A DNA stretch of 64,000 nucleotides from an uncultured Acidobacteriota bacterium (GTDB lineage: Bacteria; Acidobacteriota; UBA6911; CAINFC01). Made by a program: the position numbers and the translations under genes. This document shows positions 35,243 through 44,446 of this stretch, piece by piece. Every line of letters starts with the position of its first letter. Within the stretch, counting starts at the first letter, position 1. The DNA lies in assembly GCA_903847975.1 (NCBI GenBank), contig CAINFC010000252.1, positions 186,001-250,000 on the forward strand, in the 5' to 3' direction. Below the pieces are notes generated by a model, which did not search any database, was not told where the DNA came from, and saw only the letters and a list, made by a program, of their open reading frames with translations.

Positions 35243-36829
35243 ATGCCGCTTAAATCGAAAGCATCCCTTTGGTGGATCGCGCTGGCACTGGTCCTCCTCC
35301 CGCACCTTCTGTTTTTGTCCTACCGGCTGAGCGAACCTGTCGGAGGCTACCAGTCCACTCTGGAATCCACCAACCTTCTGGTAGCCCGGCAATTCGAACA
35401 GAGGTCTTTTCTGAATCCCTCCCTGGACGGGAAAGCGCCCTATTTCGAAACTCCTGTTCTTTATCCCTATCTCATTTCCCTTCTTTCCAGGATCACCGGG
35501 AACCCGGCAGCCGCGGGCCGTATTCTGTCCATCACCGCCTACGCAGGAAGCACCCTGCTGCTCTTTCTGGCCGGTACATCTCTTACTTCCCTGCCTGTCA
35601 GCTTTGCTGCGGCCGCCCTTTACGCTTCTCTGCCGATAAGCCTGATGATTAGCAGAAACATCCAGGCCGACGGGCTGATGATCTGCTTTCTTCTTCTGGC
35701 CTTTCTGTTCTTTCAAAAACGAAAAAGCGGCAGCGCGGTCTCTGTTTTTTCCAAGTGGGTTCCGCCCATCGCCTTTGCCGTAGCTTGCCTTTGCAGCTAT
35801 ACCGCCTGGGTCGCCGGGGCCGGCTGGGCGGTATATCGGATTTTGCGATTTCGGGGATCAGACGGATGGAGGAACAAAACCGTCCGCGGAGATCTGGCTC
35901 TGGGAATCGGGATTCCCGCACTTGTTTATTTTCTGTGGGCGCTTCCGGGACCCGGTTCCTGGGCGGACAGCTTTCTGGCCGCTTTCCAGATGAAGAACCC
36001 TTTTCTGCTCTTCCAGTCCCTGTCCCTTCCACTGGAAGCTTTCTGGGCCTGGTCTCCCCTGGGCTTTCTGCTGCTGGTTTCCGGAATTCTCCTGCACCTG
36101 CGCCTTGGCGAGGGACAGGACACTCCGCTCCGGTGGATTTCGGGTGCCTTTCTTCTGCTGTTTCTGTTTTTCTCCAAATACTCGTTTTACCTCGTCGGCC
36201 TGACGCCGTTTACGGTGCTGCTGGCGGTACCCGCCTGGGGAAAGGTACTCTCTTCCGCCTTCTGGAAAAAAGCCAAATGGATTATCTGGGGGGCCACGCT
36301 GGTCCTCGGCAGCCTGGTGGGCTGCTGTCTGGTGGTGCAGTCGAAATACGGTTTTGACGAGATCTACCAGATTCGTAGGCTGTTGCTGGCCGGGGGACAT
36401 GCCAGCAGCTCTGTGTTTGTCCAGGAACCGGTTTTTCAGACCCAGGTCCGAACCTTTCAGTACTATTTTGATTCCGAATCCATTTTCAGCATCGAACGGG
36501 TTCCGGTAGACAGCCGGAACCAGCTGCAAACCGGCAAGCTGGGCGGCTGCGCCTGGGTTTTCCTCTACTCCGAAAAGGATCCTTTTGCCATTGGAACCGT
36601 GATACGGCGCTCCACCAACTTGGTCGTGCTTTTTAACCGCCTGGTTCAGCTGGAAAGAAAAAGCCCGCACTTTTTCCGGGTCGACAGCTGGAACATCAGC
36701 AAAGGAAGCAACCTACCTGCCTTTGGACTGAAGATCGTGGAGGATCCTCCCATGTACGGCGTCCGGACTTATCCGGTCGGAACGCAGATTTTTAAAGAGG
36801 GATCCAAATTCCTGTTCAAGGAAAAATAG
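35243..36829 (+). CDS. ArnT/PMT-like GT-C membrane glycosyltransferase
   Basis: 528 residues with about ten membrane helices and a C-terminal soluble part. The first loop (FEQRSFLNPSLDG, then YFETPVLYPYLISLLSRI) and the following helix resemble GT39/GT83 enzymes, which use polyprenyl-phosphate sugars to modify proteins or lipid A. The acceptor is unknown. It begins 45 bp after iorA and leads into the acyltransferase and wzm genes. Confidence 0.8.
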   Translation: MPLKSKASLWWIALALVLLPHLLFLSYRLSEPVGGYQSTLESTNLLVARQFEQRSFLNPSLDGKAPYFETPVLYPYLISLLSRITGNPAAAGRILSITAYAGSTLLLFLAGTSLTSLPVSFAAAALYASLPISLMISRNIQADGLMICFLLLAFLFFQKRKSGSAVSVFSKWVPPIAFAVACLCSYTAWVAGAGWAVYRILRFRGSDGWRNKTVRGDLALGIGIPALVYFLWALPGPGSWADSFLAAFQMKNPFLLFQSLSLPLEAFWAWSPLGFLLLVSGILLHLRLGEGQDTPLRWISGAFLLLFLFFSKYSFYLVGLTPFTVLLAVPAWGKVLSSAFWKKAKWIIWGATLVLGSLVGCCLVVQSKYGFDEIYQIRRLLLAGGHASSSVFVQEPVFQTQVRTFQYYFDSESIFSIERVPVDSRNQLQTGKLGGCAWVFLYSEKDPFAIGTVIRRSTNLVVLFNRLVQLERKSPHFFRVDSWNISKGSNLPAFGLKIVEDPPMYGVRTYPVGTQIFKEGSKFLFKEK

Positions 36830-36836
36830 TCCGGCG

Positions 36837-37766
36837 ATGACCTTCGGGCACTTTTTGAAATGGTTGGACTACCATGTGATCCTGAAAGCCGGGGGTTATA
36901 TGCCGCCCGCCTGGGCTTACCGGATGGCCCGGATCCGGGCGGCTTACCGGTATCGCTCCCGCCACCTGGTGCGGGAAGCAGCCCGTCGGCATCTGCGTCT
37001 GGCCTTCCCCGAACGTACGGATCCGGAGCTGGAAAGAATGGTCCGGGACTTTTTTATCAGCCCCTGCATGGATGAACAGGAAACCTTCTTTCAGCCGCGC
37101 CTGACCCTGACCGGCATCCGGCATTTTGTCGATCTCCAGGGGGTGGATCAGATTCACCGCTGCCTGAGCCGCGGCAAGGGTGCCATTGTTTTTTCCGCCC
37201 ACAATGCCAGTGTCTGCCTTTTTGCATCCATTCACGGACTTCTGGGATTCAAAACCAGCGCTATCGTCCGACCGGTTGATCCGGTGAACGATGTTCTTCA
37301 CCCGGTGGTCAGGACTTTTGCCTTCAAAAGACAGCAATGGATGGAAAAGATTTTACAAAGGCCCTATCTTTCACCCGGCCCCGGGGATTTGAGAAAAGTG
37401 ATCCGCTGCCTGGAGGCCAATGAAATTGTTATTGCCCTGCTGGACGTTCCCCCGGAACTCTCCCGGAAAAAAATTGCCGTCGATTTTTTCGGAAAAAAAT
37501 GCCTTTTCCCGGCAGGCATCGTCCGTCTGGCCGAAGAAACCGGCTGCGGACTTATTTTCTGTCGGAAAGAATACCACCCCGGATGGAACCGACTCACCCT
37601 GCAATGGGAAGAAGCGATTTACTCCACCGGAAACCTGAGAGCCGACATGCAGAAATGCATAGGCCGAATGGAAGACATGGTGCGCCATCAGCCAAGCCAG
37701 TGGTACTGGTGGGACTGTTTCCCCATGCTATGGGCTCCGGAGGGGCCGAGTGATGTGGATGGTTAA
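36837..37766 (+). CDS. LpxL/HtrB-like lipid A acyltransferase family protein with atypical active site
   Basis: 309 residues with the size and overall pattern of late lipid A acyltransferases (GAIVFSAHN, then DVPPELSRKKIAVDFFGK, PAGIVRLAEETG, SQWYWW near the end). The usual HxxxxD/E catalytic motif reads HNASVC here, with the His but no acid at the expected place, so activity or reaction is uncertain. It starts 7 bp after the GT-C gene and its end overlaps wzm. Confidence 0.75.
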   Translation: MTFGHFLKWLDYHVILKAGGYMPPAWAYRMARIRAAYRYRSRHLVREAARRHLRLAFPERTDPELERMVRDFFISPCMDEQETFFQPRLTLTGIRHFVDLQGVDQIHRCLSRGKGAIVFSAHNASVCLFASIHGLLGFKTSAIVRPVDPVNDVLHPVVRTFAFKRQQWMEKILQRPYLSPGPGDLRKVIRCLEANEIVIALLDVPPELSRKKIAVDFFGKKCLFPAGIVRLAEETGCGLIFCRKEYHPGWNRLTLQWEEAIYSTGNLRADMQKCIGRMEDMVRHQPSQWYWWDCFPMLWAPEGPSDVDG

Positions 37767-38544
37767 ATCGTTATTCCGCCACCGGATGTTGATCCTGGAG
37801 CTGGTACGACGGGATTTGAAAATCCGCTACCTGGGATCCGCACTGGGATTTGTCTGGACCATCATTCACCCGGTGCTCTCTCTGGCCATTTATACGGTCA
37901 TTTTTTCTCTCGTTCTTCGAGTGCCCATGGGCCGCGAGGCAAGCACTTTCAGCTTTGTGCTGTATCTCTTTTGCGGTCTCCTGCCTTGGCTGACCTTTCA
38001 GGAATGCCTTTCGCGCTCGGTGGTCTGCATTCCGGAAAATGCCAACCTGGTTCAAAAGATGAAATTTCCCACGGAAGTTCTGTCCCCCATCCTGGCCCTT
38101 TCCGGTTTCATACAGCAGCTGGTAGGCACCGGCATTTTTCTTGCCGTTCTGGTCGGAAGCGGCCGGATGCCGGGAGCATCCCTTCTTCTCCTGCCGCTCC
38201 TTTACTTGTTCCAGCTTTTAGCCATGGTCGGTTTAGGGTGGCTTTTATCCAGCCTATACGTCTATTTTCGTGATATCTCGCAGGTTCTGGGAATCGTCCT
38301 GAATGTCTGGTTCTGGCTCACTCCTCTGGTTTATCCGATCGATAAGGCTCCGGCTGAATTCCAGAAGATTCTGGCTCTGAATCCCATGAGCCACCTGGTC
38401 GGTATCTGCCGGGCCCTGTTTCTGGAGGGGAGCCCGGGCAGCCTGGCCTCCTGGGCCTATGTGGCCGCCTTTGGAGCCGCCAGCTTTTGCCTCGGCATGG
38501 CCGTACTGAAACGGCTGAAGCCGGACTTCCCGGATCTTATTTAG
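37753..38544 (+). CDS. wzm: ABC-2 type polysaccharide exporter permease (Wzm-like)
   Basis: 263 residues, six membrane helices, with the family's N-terminal motif LVRRDLKIRYLGSALGFVW and the YFRDISQVLGIVLNVWFWLTPLVYP region. With Wzt it exports lipid-linked O-antigen-type polysaccharide. The start is the ATG at 37753 (a GTG lies one codon earlier), with GAGG upstream; it overlaps the previous gene by 14 nt. Its last 8 nt overlap the end of wzt on the opposite strand. Confidence 0.92.
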   Translation: MWMVKSLFRHRMLILELVRRDLKIRYLGSALGFVWTIIHPVLSLAIYTVIFSLVLRVPMGREASTFSFVLYLFCGLLPWLTFQECLSRSVVCIPENANLVQKMKFPTEVLSPILALSGFIQQLVGTGIFLAVLVGSGRMPGASLLLLPLLYLFQLLAMVGLGWLLSSLYVYFRDISQVLGIVLNVWFWLTPLVYPIDKAPAEFQKILALNPMSHLVGICRALFLEGSPGSLASWAYVAAFGAASFCLGMAVLKRLKPDFPDLI

Positions 38545-39745
38545 TCTTCCACTGGTGATCCAGGCGGCAGACGCCCATCTCCCGGGTTTTGTGGATCACC
38601 GTAAACGGGTAAAAATCCTTCCAGATGTCAAAAGCCATCATTCCTTGACCGTCCCCGGTCGCTACAGAAATGAAATAATGGCCGCTGAGAAGTTCCAGGT
38701 TCGTGAAAGTCAGTTCAGTGTAGTACTGATCGTCCCCTAAGGGAATCATGGGTACCTGGTCGATCTGCGTGGTAATCGAATAGCACTGCAGTTCTCCGGC
38801 CCGCTTGATGCCCAGGCCGACCGCAGGCCAGGAAACGGTGGGGCTGAAGCGGGTCCAGATTTTCACCACCATCGGGTCGCCGGTCTGGAATTCGGCGGAT
38901 GGATTTCCCTGGCGGTCACAAACTTCCACTTTGGTGAGGACCCCCAGGCAGCCTTCGGTGAGTTTGGCTTCATGGCCGGTCGACGGGCTCTCCGCCGGTG
39001 ACTTGCTCATCTGGTGATCGATATAATCTTCCGTTACCAGGCGGGGATCGCCGTATCCGGCCATCTTTCCGCCATGAATCCAGATGGCCCGGTCGCAGAC
39101 TTCCCGCAGCTGGTACATATTATGAGAACAGAAAACGATCGTTTTGCCGGACTGCCGGTAGCCCATGATCCGATCCAGGCATTTTCTTTGAAAGCTCTGG
39201 TCTCCCACGGCCAGCACCTCATCGATTACCAGCACATCCGGGTCGAAGCCCGTGGCGCACGAAAAGGCCAGACGGACGAACATTCCGGAAGAGTAAATTT
39301 TTACCGGGCGATCGATAAAAGGGCCTATGTCGGCGAAAGCGATAATCTCATCCATTCTTTCCCGGATCTGGTCGCGCGAATAGCCGATCAGCATCCCGTA
39401 GGTGTAAATGTTCTCGCGTCCCGTGAATTCGGGATGAAAGCCGGCTCCCAGCTCCAGGATGGACGTCACCTTGCCCGCAATCTGCACCCGGCCTTCCGTA
39501 GGGAACAAAACGCCGCTCAGGATTTTCAACAGCGTGCTTTTTCCGGCCCCGTTTTGACCGATGATTCCCAGCGATTCCCCACGGGCCACCGAGAAAGTAA
39601 TTTGTTTTAAAGCCCAGAATGCCTGGTAATGGCTCCGACGAAAAATGGCATCCAGAAAGCGCGTTCGAGGATTGGGATAAAAGCGGTACAGCTTTCCCAG
39701 GGTATCACATTCAATCGTGCAGGAAGTGGCGGTGGGAGTGCTCAT
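38537..39745 (-). CDS. wzt: ABC transporter ATP-binding protein with C-terminal glycan-binding domain (Wzt-like)
   Basis: 402 residues. ATPase domain: Walker A GQNGAGKST, signature YSSGMFVRLAF, Walker B DVLVIDEVLAVGD, H-loop CSHNM. From about residue 260 follows a Wzt C-terminal beta-sandwich domain (GDPMVVKIWTRF, SGHYFISVATG) that in relatives recognises the exported glycan's end. The ATG at 39745 overlaps the stop of the upstream GT2 gene as ATGA. It is convergent with wzm, an unusual arrangement for subunits of one transporter. Confidence 0.93.
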   Translation of the reverse strand: MSTPTATSCTIECDTLGKLYRFYPNPRTRFLDAIFRRSHYQAFWALKQITFSVARGESLGIIGQNGAGKSTLLKILSGVLFPTEGRVQIAGKVTSILELGAGFHPEFTGRENIYTYGMLIGYSRDQIRERMDEIIAFADIGPFIDRPVKIYSSGMFVRLAFSCATGFDPDVLVIDEVLAVGDQSFQRKCLDRIMGYRQSGKTIVFCSHNMYQLREVCDRAIWIHGGKMAGYGDPRLVTEDYIDHQMSKSPAESPSTGHEAKLTEGCLGVLTKVEVCDRQGNPSAEFQTGDPMVVKIWTRFSPTVSWPAVGLGIKRAGELQCYSITTQIDQVPMIPLGDDQYYTELTFTNLELLSGHYFISVATGDGQGMMAFDIWKDFYPFTVIHKTREMGVCRLDHQWKTK

Positions 39746-41190
39746 GGCTTGCGGCGATTCCATTGCCTGGAGAAAAACCGGCGGGTCTGCCTCCATGCCT
39801 CCTGCCACCCGGACTGCCGGAGGTGGCGGAAAAACTCGGCATATAAAGCCGGCAGGGACTTGCGGCCGGACGGCAGAGGCTGGGGCGGATCGGGTTCCCG
39901 TCGCAATTCCCCGGCCTGTCGCTCGCCGAGCGCTTCTATCTCCAGCTCCAGCCGGCGCTTCTGCGTTTCCAGCTCCCGCGTTTCCCGGGCGATCCGGTCC
40001 CACTCCGCCTGCAGGCTGCGAATGTGATTCCCGTACCGGGTCTCCAGCATGGAACCGGCATCTGTAAAAAGAGCATCCAACTGGAGACGGTCGACCAGGC
40101 GCAACTCGGTCTCTTCGTAGCCGGGATCCACGACGATGGCCCGGAAGGGATCGCAAAAAAGGCTAAAGATCTGCTCGTCCGGCAGACGGCGTCTTTTCTG
40201 TACTTCCGCGCGCTTGATCCACAAATCCGGCAGAGCCTTGAAAAAATCGTCCAGCACCACCAGGTGATTGATGGCCTCCCGGCTTTGCCAGAGAATGTGC
40301 TCCGGAGGGATCCCGGAAGAAGGTATTTCTGATTGCTGCTTCCCCCAGAGGTAAAAGGATTGCCGGTCGGCTCCGGAGAAAAAGAGAGCTCGCCGCACGG
40401 CAGCGACAACGGCCGTTGGCAGAATCCGGGCCAGGGATGCATCGCCGTAATTTTTAAAAATGGTAAACAGGGCATTCCGGTGCATCAGATAGCGCATTTT
40501 TTCCTCACGGGCTTTGCTGAGAGTGCCGTGAAGCTTGTGATACACCCGCGATTTAGGAGCCAGAACGACGCGGAAGCCCTCGGTCCTGAGACGCCAGCCC
40601 AGGTCCACATCTTCATAGATCGCAAAGTAGGAAGGATCGAATCCGCCGCAATCCAGGAAGACCCGACGCTGGATCAGCATGGCCCCGCCGCAGGGGAACA
40701 GTAGCTCGGACTCCGCTCCGGCATCGAAATCGGATGCGGATTTCCCCTGATTCAGCTGTTCAGCATATCCCAGAAACTGCAGCGCTCCTCCTTGAAAATC
40801 GATCGCCTTTCCGTCCCAGCTGAGGATGCGCGACGCGATGCAGATGCGCCCGGCGGCCTCATCCAGGCAGCGGACGGCTTCTTTCAGCCAGGAGGCATCG
40901 GCCCGCATGTCGTTGTTCAGAAGGGCAACGAAATCCCCCCGGGCCTCCCGGGCGGCCACGTTATTGGGCTCGGCAAAACCCTGATTTTCCTGGTTTCGGA
41001 TGAGCCGAACCTGGGGATAGGCGGCCTCCAGTCTTTCCACCGTACCATCCGTCGATCCGTTATCGACCACCAGAACTTCGATTTTCTCGCGCGGATAATC
41101 CTGGGACAATATGGAAGGGAGGCAGTCCTGCAGATGGTGCCACCCGTTCCAGGTGACAATCAGAACGGAAATGGATGGATACTCTTGCAT
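39742..41190 (-). CDS. Family 2 glycosyltransferase with C-terminal extension
   Basis: 482 residues from the ATG at 41190; the frame is open further but the family N-terminus is SISVLIVTWNGWHHL. GT-A motifs: VVDNGSTDGT, LLNNDMRAD, EDVDLGWR (the rhamnosyltransferase-type pattern). The C-terminal ~170 residues hold a coiled coil (EWDRIARETRELETQKRRLELEIEAL). Such enzymes extend surface polysaccharides. It lies between wzt (4-nt overlap) and another GT2, so it likely builds the exported glycan. Confidence 0.88.
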   Translation of the reverse strand: MQEYPSISVLIVTWNGWHHLQDCLPSILSQDYPREKIEVLVVDNGSTDGTVERLEAAYPQVRLIRNQENQGFAEPNNVAAREARGDFVALLNNDMRADASWLKEAVRCLDEAAGRICIASRILSWDGKAIDFQGGALQFLGYAEQLNQGKSASDFDAGAESELLFPCGGAMLIQRRVFLDCGGFDPSYFAIYEDVDLGWRLRTEGFRVVLAPKSRVYHKLHGTLSKAREEKMRYLMHRNALFTIFKNYGDASLARILPTAVVAAVRRALFFSGADRQSFYLWGKQQSEIPSSGIPPEHILWQSREAINHLVVLDDFFKALPDLWIKRAEVQKRRRLPDEQIFSLFCDPFRAIVVDPGYEETELRLVDRLQLDALFTDAGSMLETRYGNHIRSLQAEWDRIARETRELETQKRRLELEIEALGERQAGELRREPDPPQPLPSGRKSLPALYAEFFRHLRQSGWQEAWRQTRRFFSRQWNRRKP

Positions 41191-41227
41191 GGATCGGCTG
41201 GTAAGGATTGGCGAGAGGATGGTCCCT

Positions 41228-42685
41228 TCAGGCGGATTCCCAGCAGATTTTTTGAAGGGCCACGCCCAGCTCGCGTCGATCGCCATTTCGGAAAATCCGA
41301 TCCGGGGACCAGGTCTTTTCCAGCCGGATCACCACTTCCAGGCACAAATCGGAATGACGGACCTCCACGAAAAACTCCTCCCAGCCGTCCCGGTTAAACG
41401 AGAAATGCCCGGCCCTGATGCCGTTCAGATAAACAGTTCCTTCCGCAGGAACGCCTGAAGTGGCGCCCATGGTATAGATTTTCAACTGCAGCCGGCCCGG
41501 TGCATTGCCACCGCAGAGAAAAAGAGAGGCTTCCTGCTGGGTCCATCGTACTCTTTTCCCCCGGCCGGAAGGATTCATTTCCAGAGGATACCAGCCGTAG
41601 GACAGGCATCCGATTTCGTTCTCTTCCATGGCAACCTGGCGGACTACCCTTTTGGTGGAAAGAAAGGAAGCCGCAGAGGCAATCGGATAATCGGGCAGGA
41701 CCAGGGGTACTCGGGTGCGCGGGTCAATCAGGCGGGACAATTCCCTGTCCCGTGCGACTCGGGTAGACTGTACCTTTTTTCTTTCCGCCAGTGACCGGGG
41801 AAGATTCCGGATATTCCATGCGAAATTGCGCAGGAGGATCCACTTGCGGCCGGGGCTTTGACCCATACGCAACAGAGAGGCAAGAGCACGGGCAAGGTTA
41901 GGCAGCTCGTAATGTTTGATCAGGGAGCGGATGTTGTTTCTTTCCCCGATATACTCCCGGCGTTCTGCGCCCATGGTATGCAGAGAAGTTCCACCGAATT
42001 TGTGATACACCACGGCCTGAGGAACCGTTCGGATCCTCCCGCCCTGCTGCCACAGTGTCCAGCAGAGATCTACATCCTCGTGATACATGAAAAAATCTTC
42101 ATCCATGCCACCGGCCGCTGCATAGGCTTTTTTTCGAATCAGGCAGGCTCCGGCACAGGCAAAAAAGACCTCTTCCGGCTGATCGTACTGGCCATGATCC
42201 GGCTCGAACATGCCCCGGTCCCAGGTATAGCCAATCCGGTTCATCGCTCCTCCAACCCCATTTAACACCTTGCGCACATCGAAAAGCTTCATTTTGGATG
42301 CGAAAGCCACAGAGCTTTTGTCCTTTTCAGCTTCCTGAACCAAAGCTTCCAGCCAGGACGTTTCCACTTCGACATCGTTGTTCAGAAAGGCCAGAAGATC
42401 CCCGCCCGCCTGGCGGACCGCAAGGTTGTTGGCAACGGAAAATCCGGAGTTGTAGTCCAGAGGAAGGATTTTCACCCGGGGAAACTCCCGGGCCACATAC
42501 TCGCAGCTCTGATCGCGGGAGCCGTTATCCACCATCAGAACCTCAAAGTTTCGAAAGCTGCTTTCATAAACGGAAGTCAGGCAGTCTTCCAGGTGATGCC
42601 TGCCGTTAAAATTGACGATGACTAAGGAAACGTCCTGGGGCATGTAAGGGGAGTCTTTCAGGAACGGAAGTTTTTTCGGATCCAT
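41228..42685 (-). CDS. Family 2 glycosyltransferase (rhamnosyltransferase type)
   Basis: 485 residues: VSLVIVNFNGRHHLEDCL, MVDNGSRDQS, LNNDVEVE and EDVDLCW. The C-terminal ~150 residues form a separate beta-rich domain (TVYLNGIRAGHFSFNRDGWEEFFVEV) that looks like a carbohydrate-binding module. The chosen start overlaps the methyltransferase gene by 28 nt; an ATG at 42643 is a plausible alternative as it directly precedes the GT domain. Confidence 0.86.
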   Translation of the reverse strand: MDPKKLPFLKDSPYMPQDVSLVIVNFNGRHHLEDCLTSVYESSFRNFEVLMVDNGSRDQSCEYVAREFPRVKILPLDYNSGFSVANNLAVRQAGGDLLAFLNNDVEVETSWLEALVQEAEKDKSSVAFASKMKLFDVRKVLNGVGGAMNRIGYTWDRGMFEPDHGQYDQPEEVFFACAGACLIRKKAYAAAGGMDEDFFMYHEDVDLCWTLWQQGGRIRTVPQAVVYHKFGGTSLHTMGAERREYIGERNNIRSLIKHYELPNLARALASLLRMGQSPGRKWILLRNFAWNIRNLPRSLAERKKVQSTRVARDRELSRLIDPRTRVPLVLPDYPIASAASFLSTKRVVRQVAMEENEIGCLSYGWYPLEMNPSGRGKRVRWTQQEASLFLCGGNAPGRLQLKIYTMGATSGVPAEGTVYLNGIRAGHFSFNRDGWEEFFVEVRHSDLCLEVVIRLEKTWSPDRIFRNGDRRELGVALQKICWESA

Positions 42686-44427
42686 TTCCAGACCGTGCGA
42701 AGCACAACCTTCCAGGTGGGAGAATAGATCTCGTGGTGCAGCAGTTCAACCTGACGGCGAAGCTCGGCCGTTTCCCGTTTTTCCTGCTCGGCGAGCAGGT
42801 TGTTTAATTCCAGCTGATGCAACCTTATCAGCGTTTCCTCTTTTTGGATTTCAGAGGCATGTCTCTCAACCTCCAGGCCGCGAATATGTTCCTCCAGGCC
42901 GCGAACGTGCTCTTCCAGGCCCCGGATGTGGGTTTCCAGGTTGTTCCGGTGCATCTCCTGGTTCGCGGAATGGCTCCGTGCGTCCTGCAGTTCCTTTTCA
43001 AGATTTCCGGAAAGAAGTTTGGCCAGATCCAGCTGCTCTTTCAGCATATTCTGGTAAATCTGCTGCTGAATAAGATTTTGCTCCCGTGAAGCCAGTAAAA
43101 AGGAAAGTCGGCCGGCTTCTTTTTGCAGCGTTCCGATGCGGTTCAGGCTGAGCAATTCGAGGAGCACCTGCCCCAAACTGGCCCAATGGGAGGGCATCTG
43201 TCCGATCCCGGCGGAAACGAAATCTTTCCACGGAAGACCGTTTAAGCGGCCGGACCGGCCGATATCTGCAACCAGAATATGCCGGTAGGAAGGAGTCTGC
43301 TTGTCGAATTGGAAAAAATACCGGTTGTAATAGCGGTTTATTTTTTCCGCCAGCTGATCGCACTGCAGCGAAGAGACGAAGAAGTTGACCGATTGCATGA
43401 AAAACCATCGGGGCAGGTACCCGTTGGGCAGCGATATGCATTGGACTCCCTGCTCTTCCAGCCAGCCTTGGATTTCCTCGAGCACCGGCAGACCGAACTG
43501 CTGGTGCTCCGCCAGAAAGGAATGCCGATATCCCAGCTGATTCTGAATGAACAGATCCAAAGCCGATTCCGCGTCTTCCAGAGCAGGATCGGCAAACGGA
43601 CAGCCGAGAATGAGCCAGTCCGATGAGGTTTCCAGCAGCTTCCGGAGAAAATCTTTCCGACAGGCGGGGGGTACGTGCTCGAGGACATCCAGGCAGATGA
43701 CGGTCGAGAACTGACCGGGAAGAAAAGGAAACGAACCCTCCTCCAGGAGAACAAAATGGGGAAGATCACAGGATCTCGTATCGGCAAGCGTCACCTGGAA
43801 CCCGGGCAGAAAGTCGGCTATGCTGCCCATGTGTCCGAGGCTTCCGCCCATAACTCCGCCGTAATCCAGGATGCTGACTCGGGAACGGTCAACATCCGGC
43901 GTATAAAGAAGGTTCACGATTTCCCGGACGCCCGCATAACGCTGGAAAAGATCGAAGGGGAAGCTCTCCACGAGATATTCATGGGAAACCGGATGCCCGG
44001 AAACATGCACGGATTCGACGGGAAGCCTTTCCAGCCCCTGCTCGAAAAGAAACCGGATCTGATGACCGCCGCAACTGATTAAGAAAGGAGGAGTACAGAA
44101 CTCTTTCGTATCGGGGCAATTTTCCAGGTAGAACCTTTCCAGGGGGCGGTCGTCAGCCAGGCAGAGGAAAGAGCCGGTCAGTCCGGATTGAGGAACCCGG
44201 ATTCGAATCGTGAGAAGCCACGGAGCGGACTGCGAATTGTACAGGCGTACAAACGATTCGGGGCCCGCAACGGGAACGCTTCCGGACCCATGATTTGGTC
44301 CATCTGGATAAATCCAACCGTTGGAAAGGGAAAGATCCAGTGAGGACCGCAGAGGGTTGTCCAGTTGGATAATGCCGTCCACTGCTTTCACTTGAAGCTT
44401 CCCGCCGGGGAGACCCCCTGAATTCAA
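42658..44427 (-). CDS. Methyltransferase with long C-terminal coiled coil
   Basis: 589 residues. A beta-rich N-terminal domain (~1-150) is followed by a class I SAM methyltransferase domain (ILDYGGVMGGSLGHM; VICLDVLEHVPPACR), then a coiled coil from ~430 to the end containing three exact heptads of the type LEEHxRG. The domain order resembles O-antigen chain-length terminators such as WbdD, where methylation caps the chain and a coiled coil measures length; that comparison is an inference. The first usable start is TTG at 44427; the true start is uncertain. Confidence 0.75.
   Translation of the reverse strand: MNSGGLPGGKLQVKAVDGIIQLDNPLRSSLDLSLSNGWIYPDGPNHGSGSVPVAGPESFVRLYNSQSAPWLLTIRIRVPQSGLTGSFLCLADDRPLERFYLENCPDTKEFCTPPFLISCGGHQIRFLFEQGLERLPVESVHVSGHPVSHEYLVESFPFDLFQRYAGVREIVNLLYTPDVDRSRVSILDYGGVMGGSLGHMGSIADFLPGFQVTLADTRSCDLPHFVLLEEGSFPFLPGQFSTVICLDVLEHVPPACRKDFLRKLLETSSDWLILGCPFADPALEDAESALDLFIQNQLGYRHSFLAEHQQFGLPVLEEIQGWLEEQGVQCISLPNGYLPRWFFMQSVNFFVSSLQCDQLAEKINRYYNRYFFQFDKQTPSYRHILVADIGRSGRLNGLPWKDFVSAGIGQMPSHWASLGQVLLELLSLNRIGTLQKEAGRLSFLLASREQNLIQQQIYQNMLKEQLDLAKLLSGNLEKELQDARSHSANQEMHRNNLETHIRGLEEHVRGLEEHIRGLEVERHASEIQKEETLIRLHQLELNNLLAEQEKRETAELRRQVELLHHEIYSPTWKVVLRTVWKWIRKNFRS
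42871..42933. repeat. Three tandem 21-bp repeats (heptads in a coiled coil)
   Basis: Units at 42871-42891, 42892-42912 and 42913-42933; the first two differ at only a few bases. They encode successive LEEHIRG-type heptads on the minus strand. Slippage here would change coiled-coil length in 7-residue steps. Confidence 0.85.
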
Positions 44428-44446
44428 GTCCAGGCGAAACCCAGGT

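Noticed and set aside
42871-42933. Short tandem repeats as a CRISPR-like array
   Set aside because: Units are adjacent without spacers and encode coiled-coil heptads.
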